Part shown: positions 53,596 through 63,829 of the stretch, in pieces
Position numbering within the stretch: position 1 is the stretch's first letter
Layout: each line of letters opens with the position of its first letter
Assembly (NCBI RefSeq): GCF_003285015.1
Contig: NZ_QMFB01000041.1
Coordinates: 1 to 64,000 of the forward strand
Length of the DNA: 64,000 nt
Reading direction: 5' to 3'
From: Paenibacillus contaminans
Lineage (GTDB): Bacteria; Bacillota; Bacilli; Paenibacillales; NBRC-103111
Notes under the pieces: generated by a model
What the model saw: the letters and a program-made list of their open reading frames with translations, nothing else
Databases searched by the model: none
What the model was told of the DNA's origin: nothing
Program-made: the position numbers and the translations under genes

Positions 53596-56500
53596 TTATT
53601 TCAAGCTGCTCGGCCAGAGCACGAACGATGCGCCGTCCCTCTCGGCGCCCAGTTGTTCGAAGAGAGGAGCTGCGGCCGTATGCTGCACACGCTCTCCGTT
53701 CCAGCTTTCGATTACGACCTTGCGCATGCCGGGCAGTTGAAGGAGCGACTTGGCGATCGTTCGAATAGCATCGTATGCTTCGGGTTCGCCGGGACCGGCG
53801 ACGGAAGCAGCGGCTTGGCTTGATGGCGTTTCCCGCCGCAAAGCCGCTCCGTCGATCGTATAGAACCGCTTGCCGTTGTTTTCGATCCAATACAGCCAGC
53901 GGCCCCCTTTCAGCACAAGGTAATTGCCGCTTTTGCGGGAGAACGAGATGTTCGGCATGTCCGGCCACTTCACCGTTTGACCGAACGGATTGGCCGGATC
54001 GAGCGAAGCGAGCAGCGTCATCCCCGTATCGGCCGTCCAGTCCGGTTGCCGCAGCCGTTCCACCAATTCTTTTGTGGAAAATTGCAGGGCAGGGATATCC
54101 CGTACCCACAGTCCGCGCGTGAGCATCCCCCAATCCTCCAGCTGCCGTACCGCTCCCTGCAAGCTTTCCCAAGCGTAAGGGAGCCGCTCCGTCATCATTT
54201 CCTTCGTAATCAGTCCGTTCGCCGCCAATAAGTGATGCGTCCAGCTCATCACCGCAGTTTCCGGTTTGACCGAGTCGTCCTTCAAGGAACGCAGCGCATA
54301 CCAGCGGCCGAGGCCGGATTGAAACTTTCCACCTGACTTTGCCGTTTTGCCGCTCGAAGTCCCATGCATGCGAAGCGGGGCGAACTGGTCATTGGAAATA
54401 AGCCCTGCCCAAACAAGTTCGAGCAGCTCCGGCATAAGCTCGGAGGGGGCTCGTCCCGTTGTGCGGCTGATCGCTGAGAGAAAGGAAGCCCCATTGCTCA
54501 TAAGCAGCGAATACAAGCCGGAAGCGGAGGTCTGCTCCTGTTCCAATTTCGGCTCTGTCGGCAGGAACGGGGCAATCAGTTCTTTGGCTTCGACAAGGAA
54601 AAAGGCGACTTTGCCCTCTTTCTCCCCAGGATCCTTGCGCCCGATCCAAATGACTTCTCCGCCTGCGCATAGCAGGTCTAGCGTTTCTTTGCGGTAGTCC
54701 GTCAAACGCGACGGAAAAACGATCGATTCCCAAACCGGAAGGGGCAGGAACAATCCTTGAAGCCGGGTAATGACCGCCACTAAGCCTTCCGCTCCGTTCA
54801 ATCGGCAATCGGCTCGGACATGCTGAAGCTTAAGCAGCTCCGTGCAATAACGAACCGGATCGGCAGGCTCGGCCTGATCGCGAAAATGCCGCAACGACAA
54901 GCGGATAAGCCGCGAAAGCACGGATTGGCTCGTCCAATGGCTTGTCTCTCCGGGTTCGGAGAACGGGGAAGGGCTGACGACGTTCTGATCCGCCCACTCT
55001 TCGATGATGCGAGCCGCCTGCCCGTCCGAAAAACCGTAGACATGGGCTAGCTGTTCTGCCGTAATGGAAAGCTGGCCGTCCAGATACCGCCTCAAAATAA
55101 ATGTGACGGCATGCGGGTCGTCGGGAAAACTCGCGTATGTTTCCTTCTCGTCGGCGGCGATGAACCGTTCCTCTCCGGCGATCGTGACAGTTGCGATTTT
55201 TCGCTGCTTTTGCAGCTCCTCCACGAATGAGGCGGCCGTCTCCTTTGATAAAGCGGGCGTTTCAACTGCGGAATCGCCGATTGCCGAACCGGATGTAACA
55301 TGGCTACCGTCATCCGGCCCTTGGCGCTGGTTTTCGCCTCCAGACGTTAATCGGAGCAACAACTCATCGCGGGTTATATCCCCGCGCTGCTTCAATAATC
55401 GGATCACGTCGTCAGGCTTCCCTGCCGGCCGCTGCTCCGGCTGCAAGAGGCCGCTTCCGGCCACGGAGGAAACGACAGGCTCCAGCATGCTGCGTAATGT
55501 ATCGGTTCCAAACCACTCGCCGGCCAATTCCTTGTTCAGACTAAGCAGCTGCAGCTGCAAATCTTTGCTGACGGCATCGGATTCGTACAGCTGAGTGTTC
55601 ACATAGTCGGCGATAAACTGAACGGCAAACGGGGACGGAAACGATACGCGGCGGATTACCGCTTCGATATGCCCGTTCTGCAAGCCGGTCAGCACTTCCG
55701 TTAACCCGGGGAGATCAAGGTGCTCCGTCAGGGCGATCCGAACCGCTTCCCCGATAAAAGGAAAATGCTCCGCGTACGGCATTGCGTCCCGCAGCAGCCT
55801 TTCGCTAAGCAGTCTTTTGCGTGCTGCGGGCATCCGGGTATAGGAGCGCGGCAGCAGCAGCGACGTATCGGCCAAACGGCGGAAAGAAGCGCCGAATAAA
55901 GGCGATGATGGAATGGCTTCCCGGAGCAGTTCTTCCGCATTGTGCGCCCCTAAGTTCATCAAACTCGGAATCCGATCGGCATCCCATTCGGGGAATACGA
56001 ACTCGATCCCGTTATCTTTCGCATGCGCATAGAAACGGAAAGGCAGACGGTTTTCCCAATACCGTTGAAGGGCGAGCTGCCACGTCCGGTTCAGCCGCCG
56101 TCCGAACCAGCTGTGGATAATAAGATGATGCTGCTCCGTCTCGTCTTGAAAATGCTCGATGACGATACGCCGGTCAGTAGGCAGCGCGCTTGCGGCGCGC
56201 TGCGAACGGACAAGCGAGATAAGCTGCTCGGCGGCGGGACCGTCCATGAAATAGCTTGAAGCAAGCCAGTCGGCGATAACGGCGTCCGTTTTTGGAACGG
56301 GAGGGTCACCGGGGCCGGGTTGAAGCGCCTCATTCTTATGAAGATGCCGATTTATAGGCGAGAAAGATGGCTGCAGGGTCTGCTTGATGTTTTCCGTATC
56401 GAAAGAGCTTTCCGGTTTATCGGAATCTTCCTCCCTTGATTCGAGTTTCCGCTCGATCGCTGCCATAAACCGGCCGACTTCGGTCGATAGCGTAAAACTG

Positions 56501-58494
56501 CGTCCCGGAGCTTCCGCCAGCCAGAACGGAATTTCGCTGAACGTATTGGCGGTTTCCTTTACATAAATGCGATCCGCTTGAATCGACTGGATCATCCAGG
56601 ACGATGTGCCGAGTTGAAAAACGTCACCGACTCTGCTTTCGTGCACGTACGTTTCATCAAGCTCGCCGAGATGCAGCCGGCTTTCCGCGTGGTGAACCGG
56701 GTAGGCGGAGCTTTGCGGAATCGTGCCGCTGCCCATGATGGCGGCCATCTGCGTTACGCTGCGGCGGTGAAGCCGGCCGGTTTCGCGGTCCCAGTCGAGC
56801 AGGGGACGCGCGAACGGAAAGTAGCCGGACAGCGTCTGCAGCGCAGCGGCAAGCCGTTTGCGCGTTAGCCCGCGGTAGCCGTAGGCGCGCGCTAACACGC
56901 GGTGCATGCGGCCGAGCTGCCAGTCGTCCGTGGCGACCATCGCCACCGCCTGCTGGCAGAGCACGTCGAGGTCATCCTGCGGGACGCGGATGTCCTCGAG
57001 CGTGCGCTCGGCCACATGCCGCGCGAGCAGCGCGCACTCCGGCAGCAGCCCGCGGCTGCGCGCCAGGATGACGCCGCGGCTGGCGTCGCCGACGGCGTGG
57101 CCGGCCCGGCCGATGCGCTGGATGCCCGCGGCCGCGCTTTGCGGCGAGTCGATCTGGATCACCAGATCGACATGCCCTACGTCGATGCCGAGCTCCATCG
57201 ACGCCGTAGCGACGAGGCAGCGCAGCTCGCCGGCCTTGAGCGCGCGCTCGACCTCGAGCCGCTTTTCGCGGGCGACGCTGCCGTGGTGGGCGCGGGCGAG
57301 CTCATAGCCCGCATCGTCATTCAACCGCTGCGTAAGCCGCTCGCTAAGACGTCTTGTATTGACGAACACGATGACCGTCCGACAGCCTTCCATCAACTGC
57401 ACAAGGCGGCTGATCAGCGGCGTCCATGACGCTTCCTTCGTTTTCGAAATGACGGTTTGATCCGGCATCGTGACGAACAGCTCGAACGTTTTGCGCATCG
57501 CGCTTTCGACGATATTGACCGGCCTTGGCCGATATAGGGACGGTGGTTCGTTTTCTTCCGCATCGCCGTCGTCAGCTGTTCCATTAACATGCGCCGGAGC
57601 TTCTTGCCCTGTTTCCATGACCTTGCCATTCTCGGACCCGTCCACCGTATCGCCGCAGCCAGTTCCGCCGGCCGCATCGCCCCCGTCTGTAAGGCTTCCG
57701 TCTCTTGCCTGCAAGTTTGCCCTTCCGGAATCGCCGCTTGTTCCGTTTCCGGCTTCCGGACCCGACTCCCAACCCCCGAGATAACGGGCGACGGTTTCCA
57801 AAGGCCGGATCGTTGCGGAGACGCCGATGCGCTGCGGCGAACGGCCGCACCATTCGACGAGCCTTTCCAGCGTGACCGACAGATGCAGGCCGCGCTTGTC
57901 CGCGGCTAGGTCGTGAATTTCGTCGACGACGATTTGTTCGACGGTACGAAGAATGTCGCGTCCCTTAGACGATGTAAGCATGATATAGAACGATTCCGGC
58001 GTCGTGATAAGCACATCCGGAGGCTGGCGCAGCATCGAAGCACGCGTGCTTTGCGGCGTATCGCCGGTTCGCACGCCGATTCTCAGGCCGGGCCAGAAGC
58101 GGCCGGCCGCCGAAGCCGTCTCCGCCATTTCTTCGGCAAAGCCGATGACATGATGGTGGATGTCGTTATTCAGCGCTTTCAGCGGCGTAATGTAGAGCAG
58201 CCGGACGCCTGGCGTCCTTTTGCTCGTATCGTGCGCTCCGCTTGCAGCATCTAAGCCGGCCCTCGCTTGCTCCAGGCGGTCTGCGAGGAGCTCTTTATCC
58301 GACACGATGCGGTTAACGCACGGCAGCAAAGCGGCCAACGTTTTGCCCGAACCCGTCGGCGCGGCAATCAGCGTATGCGCTCCAGTCGCAATAGAAGCCC
58401 AGGCCTGCCGCTGCACATCGGTCGGCTGCCCGAATTTTTGCGTAAACCACTTTGCAATTACCGGATGAAACCCCAACGTATCGAATTCGCTCAT
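53596..58494 (-). CDS. Lhr-type large DEAD/DEAH helicase
   Basis: This roughly 1632-residue ATP-dependent helicase has Walker A APTGSGKT, motif II DEIHDL, a QRIGRAGH motif VI, winged-helix and C-terminal Lhr-type domains. Lhr proteins unwind DNA-RNA hybrids and act in DNA repair. The ATG at 58494 follows GAGGTG, and a longer form from 58518 lacks a ribosome site. A Gly/Glu/Asp-rich low-complexity insert (about residues 240-330) interrupts the helicase core, which is unusual. It is longer than E. coli Lhr (1538). Confidence 0.93.
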   Translation of the reverse strand: MSEFDTLGFHPVIAKWFTQKFGQPTDVQRQAWASIATGAHTLIAAPTGSGKTLAALLPCVNRIVSDKELLADRLEQARAGLDAASGAHDTSKRTPGVRLLYITPLKALNNDIHHHVIGFAEEMAETASAAGRFWPGLRIGVRTGDTPQSTRASMLRQPPDVLITTPESFYIMLTSSKGRDILRTVEQIVVDEIHDLAADKRGLHLSVTLERLVEWCGRSPQRIGVSATIRPLETVARYLGGWESGPEAGNGTSGDSGRANLQARDGSLTDGGDAAGGTGCGDTVDGSENGKVMETGQEAPAHVNGTADDGDAEENEPPSLYRPRPVNIVESAMRKTFELFVTMPDQTVISKTKEASWTPLISRLVQLMEGCRTVIVFVNTRRLSERLTQRLNDDAGYELARAHHGSVAREKRLEVERALKAGELRCLVATASMELGIDVGHVDLVIQIDSPQSAAAGIQRIGRAGHAVGDASRGVILARSRGLLPECALLARHVAERTLEDIRVPQDDLDVLCQQAVAMVATDDWQLGRMHRVLARAYGYRGLTRKRLAAALQTLSGYFPFARPLLDWDRETGRLHRRSVTQMAAIMGSGTIPQSSAYPVHHAESRLHLGELDETYVHESRVGDVFQLGTSSWMIQSIQADRIYVKETANTFSEIPFWLAEAPGRSFTLSTEVGRFMAAIERKLESREEDSDKPESSFDTENIKQTLQPSFSPINRHLHKNEALQPGPGDPPVPKTDAVIADWLASSYFMDGPAAEQLISLVRSQRAASALPTDRRIVIEHFQDETEQHHLIIHSWFGRRLNRTWQLALQRYWENRLPFRFYAHAKDNGIEFVFPEWDADRIPSLMNLGAHNAEELLREAIPSSPLFGASFRRLADTSLLLPRSYTRMPAARKRLLSERLLRDAMPYAEHFPFIGEAVRIALTEHLDLPGLTEVLTGLQNGHIEAVIRRVSFPSPFAVQFIADYVNTQLYESDAVSKDLQLQLLSLNKELAGEWFGTDTLRSMLEPVVSSVAGSGLLQPEQRPAGKPDDVIRLLKQRGDITRDELLLRLTSGGENQRQGPDDGSHVTSGSAIGDSAVETPALSKETAASFVEELQKQRKIATVTIAGEERFIAADEKETYASFPDDPHAVTFILRRYLDGQLSITAEQLAHVYGFSDGQAARIIEEWADQNVVSPSPFSEPGETSHWTSQSVLSRLIRLSLRHFRDQAEPADPVRYCTELLKLQHVRADCRLNGAEGLVAVITRLQGLFLPLPVWESIVFPSRLTDYRKETLDLLCAGGEVIWIGRKDPGEKEGKVAFFLVEAKELIAPFLPTEPKLEQEQTSASGLYSLLMSNGASFLSAISRTTGRAPSELMPELLELVWAGLISNDQFAPLRMHGTSSGKTAKSGGKFQSGLGRWYALRSLKDDSVKPETAVMSWTHHLLAANGLITKEMMTERLPYAWESLQGAVRQLEDWGMLTRGLWVRDIPALQFSTKELVERLRQPDWTADTGMTLLASLDPANPFGQTVKWPDMPNISFSRKSGNYLVLKGGRWLYWIENNGKRFYTIDGAALRRETPSSQAAASVAGPGEPEAYDAIRTIAKSLLQLPGMRKVVIESWNGERVQHTAAAPLFEQLGAERDGASFVLWPSSLK

Positions 58495-58675
58495 ACCTGC
58501 ACCTCGATCTCCGGACATCTTTATTACTAGAAGTATATCGAAAAAGAAAGAAGGAAGGAAAGGATGATTCCAAGCCGTCCGGCAAACCGTCTGGGCCGAC
58601 CGATTCGAAGAAAATTCCCCGGCTTCACCAATCGTCGTAAGCTGTCATTACCTCCATTATCGGCAAGTCGTCCAT

Positions 58676-61489
58676 CTATAAGTCAGCCTCGCGAATCGCT
58701 TGTCCCGGCGTCAGCCGCAAGCTTTTGGCGGCAGGCGCGGCATTCAGCAGGAGCGTCACAGCCAGCAAGCCGAAGAACAGCAGCGAGACGGGAAGGTACG
58801 GATATTGGAATGGGATATGCGGTTCCATCGGCGATCTTTGCGATGCGAGAAGGCTGAATATCAAATAAGCGCCTGTCGAGCCGAACAAAAGGCCGTTCGT
58901 CAAGCCGATCCATCCGATCGCCGAGCCTTCAAGCATAAATAAATGCGCGATATGCTTGCGGCCAAAACCGATGCAGCGCAGCATCGCCATCTGCTTCGCC
59001 CTTTCGTGAACGGCCCGGTATTGTACGATCGCCAGTCCGCATAACCCGATCATGACGGAGAGCAGCATAAACGCCACGAAAATAAGCACCATCTGCCGCA
59101 ACCCGAGAAGCAATCCCGTCGTTTGGCGGAACGGAATTTGCAGGCCGTCCTGGCGGTTAAGCGCGAACGTATCCAATATCGTTTCCGTGGCCTCGGCATT
59201 CCGTTCGTCGAAATCGAAAAACACGTATCCTACTTCGGGGTGGTTGGGCCACTTAAACCCTTCAGTTTTAAAGGCTTGGTAAAAGGATGGGCTTGCGACC
59301 ATCAAGCTGTAAAACTCCGTGCTCATATTTCCTTTGACAAAACCGGCGATCTCCACTTCCTTCTGCGCTATCGCTTTCGGAGGCTTTCCGAAATTAGGCG
59401 TATTCGGCTCCGCGGATTTCTCGTATACGGTCAGTACGATTTTGTCGCCGGCGTGAAGCGGCCGCTGAGGAAGGCTGCTTTTACGGTAAGTATCCGACCA
59501 TAGGTCCGCTTCGTACCGGTATTTTTCATCCAATATAACCGCGTTATCCTGCTGAAGCAGCGCATTCCACGCTTCTTCGTCGCTGGCAAAGCGCGGAGAG
59601 CGCTCGATCATCTCAAGGCGGCCGTTAAGAAAAAAGGAGGCATCGTAAGAAACGACGCTGAACGCGCTCATTTCCTGCAAGACGCCTTCGGCGCTTATAT
59701 TAAGCCGATAAGGCGAGACTGCGCTCGTGCGCCGGATCAGCCCGCTTAATTGCGGTTCCGTTTCGGCCGTACGTATGAGCGCATCGCGTTCCGCATCGTC
59801 CGAATAAGCGGCATATGCCGGGTAACCCATTACCGAGTCCTCTACGATGCTGCCTTCGGACGCGTACAACATTTGATAGCTGATCGCAACGGTCGTAGTC
59901 AACATCATGAATACGATGCTGAATATGGCCGAAACGATGAAAGCGCGGCTTTTTTTCCTTAACGGATAGCGGAAAGCGAGCATGGCGGACACCTGGTTAA
60001 CGCCGATTCTCCTAAACATGGGCGAGACCGCCTTTTGTAAAAGCGGGAGAGCCTGCAGGACGACATAAACCGCAGCGATGGAGCCGGTCAGCCAGATGCC
60101 GAAGACGGACAAGCCTTTAGCCGAACCCGCCCCCATAGTAGCGAGCCAATCTTTTCCGAGCGGCGTGAAAGTTTGAATCAGATGAAGCACGGATACGGCC
60201 GCACAAACGACAAGCAGCAGGTAACGGCCGGGAGACGATCGCCGCCGGCTTGCAGCCGGTTCGGCGCCTTCGCCGCGCAGCGTTTGCACGATCGACGGCT
60301 TTGTCAACGCTCGTGAAGCAATAACCGTAATTGCCATTTGAACGGCAGCCACTACGGCCGCAGTAATGAGAACCGTCTTTACCGGCAAATGCGGGAGCAG
60401 CGGTATGGAAAACCCTTCGTAGCGCTGAAAGGTATCGGCAAGCTGCTGCCGGAAAAAGCCGATGAGTCCGTAGCCGAGCGCGCTGCCAAGCAGCGTACCG
60501 AACGTAACGCTAAGGATGTTCAGCAGCGCGGCCTCCGTACCGAAAATAACGCGAACCTGCCGTTTGTTCATGCCAAGCGCCCGCAGTACGCCGAGCTGCT
60601 CTTTGCGCATATCGGCCAGCATCAGCAGTACCTGTAGAAGCAGAAGAGCTCCAGCGCATGAGGCCGCGACGCTCGCAATGAGGAACGTAATCCCGTATTG
60701 CGCCTGCTGCGATTTAACCTTGCCGATAGCGGTCTCCTTCTGCTCCTCCACCTCGAAAAGCGGCATCGGTACCGGAAAATGAGGAGGGGATGCGGAGTGA
60801 AGGCCGGTAGTGACCAACATCGAATGGAAGCGCCCGTCATCGAGCGCAGCGAGACTCCGCGCGGTTTCGGGTCTGACGATAATCGTGCCGGAAGCGTTCT
60901 CGCTACCCCGATATCCGGTTATCCCGCGTTCTTCCGCAATCTGTTTCGCCTTCAGCAGCCGGAGCTCGCCCGACTGCTCATAAATACCGAAGAGATCGCC
61001 CTGCGCAATGCCCAACTGGGAGGCGACGGGAGCGGAGACGATCGCTTCGTCTTCCGTAAGCGAAGTGCCCGAAAGCGTCTGCGTTCCGTCATCGAAAGCG
61101 GCCGCCGCGGCAAAATCGAAGCCAAGCACGAGCGTGCCTGCGGACGCCCGTATCGGCTTCCGCTCGTCATCAAGCTTGACTGCGGTGCCGATCGTTCTTA
61201 CGACGGGGAGCGTAGTTAAGCGGAAAGGGGCGAGCTTGTCGGCTATTTGAGCGCTCTCCTCCGGTGTGAAGGATGTATTAGGGCGGACGGGCTTAATTTC
61301 CCAGTCAATCGCCCCGAAATGAGCTTCCATCCACCTTTTTCCGCTATGCTCGAAGGAATGATGGAACACAAGAGCTGCGATGATAAGCATGGCTCCGATA
61401 CAGCCGCCGGCAATCGATAGAACGGTTTGCTTCGGGTTGTTCTTCAGGTGCTGCCAAGCCATTTTCCAAATTAATCGGGATCTAAGCAC
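58676..61489 (-). CDS. ABC transporter permease, two FtsX/MacB-type domains
   Basis: This roughly 937-residue membrane protein has a first helix, a large extracytoplasmic region, a three-helix FtsX-like domain (about 270-390), a central pair of helices, a second large extracytoplasmic region (about 520-790), and a second FtsX domain with a C-terminal helix. It matches the lipoprotein/peptide-exporting LolC/MacB/BceB-like class with two FtsX domains. The GTG at 61489 follows GGGAGGAGG and overlaps the ATPase gene end by 8 nt. It may export antimicrobial peptides or act in resistance. Confidence 0.88.
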   Translation of the reverse strand: MLRSRLIWKMAWQHLKNNPKQTVLSIAGGCIGAMLIIAALVFHHSFEHSGKRWMEAHFGAIDWEIKPVRPNTSFTPEESAQIADKLAPFRLTTLPVVRTIGTAVKLDDERKPIRASAGTLVLGFDFAAAAAFDDGTQTLSGTSLTEDEAIVSAPVASQLGIAQGDLFGIYEQSGELRLLKAKQIAEERGITGYRGSENASGTIIVRPETARSLAALDDGRFHSMLVTTGLHSASPPHFPVPMPLFEVEEQKETAIGKVKSQQAQYGITFLIASVAASCAGALLLLQVLLMLADMRKEQLGVLRALGMNKRQVRVIFGTEAALLNILSVTFGTLLGSALGYGLIGFFRQQLADTFQRYEGFSIPLLPHLPVKTVLITAAVVAAVQMAITVIASRALTKPSIVQTLRGEGAEPAASRRRSSPGRYLLLVVCAAVSVLHLIQTFTPLGKDWLATMGAGSAKGLSVFGIWLTGSIAAVYVVLQALPLLQKAVSPMFRRIGVNQVSAMLAFRYPLRKKSRAFIVSAIFSIVFMMLTTTVAISYQMLYASEGSIVEDSVMGYPAYAAYSDDAERDALIRTAETEPQLSGLIRRTSAVSPYRLNISAEGVLQEMSAFSVVSYDASFFLNGRLEMIERSPRFASDEEAWNALLQQDNAVILDEKYRYEADLWSDTYRKSSLPQRPLHAGDKIVLTVYEKSAEPNTPNFGKPPKAIAQKEVEIAGFVKGNMSTEFYSLMVASPSFYQAFKTEGFKWPNHPEVGYVFFDFDERNAEATETILDTFALNRQDGLQIPFRQTTGLLLGLRQMVLIFVAFMLLSVMIGLCGLAIVQYRAVHERAKQMAMLRCIGFGRKHIAHLFMLEGSAIGWIGLTNGLLFGSTGAYLIFSLLASQRSPMEPHIPFQYPYLPVSLLFFGLLAVTLLLNAAPAAKSLRLTPGQAIREADL

Positions 61490-62270
61490 GGTCGGCTGCG
61501 CCTCCTCCCGGTTGCTCGGAGACGATTCGGCCGTTTTCCATCCGCACGATTCGATCGGTCTGGCCGGCGATTTGCGGATCATGCGTGACGATGACGATCG
61601 TCGTCCGCCGCTGTTCGTTCATTTTGCGCAAAAGCCCGAGCACCTGCTCCGCCGTACTGCTGTCGAGCGCTCCGGTCGGCTCGTCCGCCCAGACGACCTT
61701 CGGGTTTCCTACCAGAGCCCGCGCTATGGCAACGCGCTGGTTTTGGCCGCCGGAAAGCTCCGATGGATACCTTTTTGCTTTGTCGGCCAGACCGACCTGC
61801 ACCAGCGCTTCATGAGCGCGCGCCTTCGCTTCCTTTTCGGACAAGCCTCTGCCGATGAGCGGCAGGGCGACATTATCCAGTGCATGGAGGACGGGAATAA
61901 GGTGATACGTTTGAAAAACAAAGCCCATATGAGCCAGTCTAAAAGCGGAGAGCTTATCGTCGTTCATGCGCTGCAGAGGGTTGCCGTCGATCACGACCTC
62001 GCCTTCGTCGGCTCTTTCGATGCCTGCCAGCAAGTGCAGGAGCGTCGTTTTGCCGCACCCGGACGGACCCATGATGCTGACCATTTCGCCGCTGCGGACG
62101 CTTAAGCTGATATGCTTGAGCGCGCGCGTAGCCGATTCGCCTTTCCCGAACGTTTTGCTGATTTGCCTTGCTTCGATCAAGGGAACGCCTTCGTTTGAAT
62201 GTGTGCGAGCCGCTCGGCTGGATTCATCGACCGTGTTGTTCTCGCTTCTTTGTAAATGAGTTCCGTTCAT
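61482..62270 (-). CDS. ABC transporter ATP-binding protein (MacB/LolD type)
   Basis: This roughly 262-residue ATPase has Walker A GPSGCGKTT, signature LSGGQNQRVAIARAL, Walker B VVWADEPTGALD and switch His in VTHDPQIA. The ATG at 62270 follows AAAGGCGG, and a longer frame from 62315 is less likely. It overlaps the permease gene by 8 nt. With the permease it forms a mechano-transmission-type ABC transporter that probably follows the two-component genes in control. Confidence 0.92.
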   Translation of the reverse strand: MNGTHLQRSENNTVDESSRAARTHSNEGVPLIEARQISKTFGKGESATRALKHISLSVRSGEMVSIMGPSGCGKTTLLHLLAGIERADEGEVVIDGNPLQRMNDDKLSAFRLAHMGFVFQTYHLIPVLHALDNVALPLIGRGLSEKEAKARAHEALVQVGLADKAKRYPSELSGGQNQRVAIARALVGNPKVVWADEPTGALDSSTAEQVLGLLRKMNEQRRTTIVIVTHDPQIAGQTDRIVRMENGRIVSEQPGGGAADRA

Positions 62271-62425
62271 TCGGTATGCACCGCCTTTTGCTATTCGTAA
62301 ATTATACATTTGCAATGTAGCACGGCGGTTTGCAGCCGGAATGGAGAACTTGTGCAGATTTGGTGCAGAAAAATAAAGGCTCGGATAGGTACGCTATTCC
62401 GCAAACATGAATGCGTGACTTTTCC

Positions 62426-63829
62426 TTATGCTTCGGCAAAAACGGGGAGCGCTACGGCGAATGTCGTGCCGATGCCCCATTCGCTGCGAACGGTTACGCT
62501 GCCCCGGTGCGCTTCCACATACTCCTTTACGATCGCGAGTCCAAGACCGAGCCCTGCGGCGGCGCCATTCCCGTCCGTCTTGCGGGAGCCTCGGTAAAAC
62601 CGCTCGAAGACGTGCGGGAGCTCCTCTTCCTCGATGCCCGAGCCGTCGTCGGTAATGAAAATAACCGTTTGCCGTTCGCTGCTTTCCACCGCGATGCGAA
62701 CGCTTGACCTCGCATGCCGGACGGCATTGCCGATGACGTTCACCAGCACCTGCTGGATTCTCGCTTCATCCGCGTATGTGCGCGCCTCGTCCGGGCAAGC
62801 GACGGAAATCCGGCAGCCGTTTTCTTCGGCTGTTATCTCCAGCGTCTCTGCAACCGAGGACGTCAGCGCGCGGAGCGAAAACCACCGTTTTTCCAAAGGG
62901 AGATGGCCGGATTCCGCCAATGCGAGCTGCTGAAGGTCGTGAACGAGCTTTGTAATCCGGTATACCTCGTCATGAAGCAGCACAAGACTTTCGGGTGAAA
63001 GCGGGGCTTGGCGGACCAAAGCGTTTTCCAACTGGGCCCGCATAACGGCGAGCGGTGTCCGGAGCTCGTGCGCGATATCCGCGACCATCGTTTTGCGCAC
63101 TTTCTCGAGCTTGCGGATGCGGAGCTCCAGCTGTCCGAGCAAATGCTCGATATTTTGGTCAAGTGCACCGGCTTCGCGATTGCTTCGCACCTCCGATTGA
63201 AGGGTTTCTTCTCTCCCGGCGATGGTGGCTTGGCTATTTGCCAGCAGTCGCGAAAGCCTGCCGCGAATATGCGCTCGTTCGTCCGATAGTCCGTTCTTCG
63301 CGGCTGTAGACAATGCGAGGAACAAACCGATCCCGGCGGCCGCCGCGGCAAAAATCCAGATGAACGGCTTCCAATCGGCTATGAACGGACGAAGCGGCGG
63401 GGCTGCGTCAAAATAGCCGACGACGGCCCCCCGATAGAGAATAGGCTTCAATTCCGGGTCGCCGGACGGCGAATCGGTGCTCGCGATGGCGCCTTCCGGT
63501 TCGAAAACCGGCAGCCGCTCCGCATCCCATATCCGAAGTCGGCCGAAGTCGGCATAGGAAGCCCTGTCCGCCGTCAGTTTATCCGCTACGCGGGGCCAAG
63601 AGCCTTGCAAGTCGTACAGGGTCGTTAAGTAAGAGTCCCAAAAATAATCGTTCCGGAGCTTTTCCTGCCGGACATGGGAAGCCGTCGTCCACCAGACGAC
63701 GACAGCCGCCGTCACGGTCAGAAGCAGCGTGATGACGATTCCCCGAACGACAATCGCTTTGGGCAAGGACACAGGTATTTGACGCAATCGGCCGGCGCCT
63801 GACGCTCCCCTGAATCCGGGCGCCTTCAC
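62426..63829 (-). CDS. Sensor histidine kinase (two-helix, HAMP-type)
   Basis: This 467-residue kinase has membrane helices at about 25-47 and 155-177 bracketing a 105-residue extracellular domain, then a HAMP-like region, His254 in DIAHELRTPLAVM, and an ATPase domain with VIGNAVRHA and GLGLGLAIVKEY. It starts at GTG overlapping the response regulator stop by 4 nt (GTGA). It probably controls the adjacent ABC transporter. Confidence 0.93.
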   Translation of the reverse strand: MKAPGFRGASGAGRLRQIPVSLPKAIVVRGIVITLLLTVTAAVVVWWTTASHVRQEKLRNDYFWDSYLTTLYDLQGSWPRVADKLTADRASYADFGRLRIWDAERLPVFEPEGAIASTDSPSGDPELKPILYRGAVVGYFDAAPPLRPFIADWKPFIWIFAAAAAGIGLFLALSTAAKNGLSDERAHIRGRLSRLLANSQATIAGREETLQSEVRSNREAGALDQNIEHLLGQLELRIRKLEKVRKTMVADIAHELRTPLAVMRAQLENALVRQAPLSPESLVLLHDEVYRITKLVHDLQQLALAESGHLPLEKRWFSLRALTSSVAETLEITAEENGCRISVACPDEARTYADEARIQQVLVNVIGNAVRHARSSVRIAVESSERQTVIFITDDGSGIEEEELPHVFERFYRGSRKTDGNGAAAGLGLGLAIVKEYVEAHRGSVTVRSEWGIGTTFAVALPVFAEA

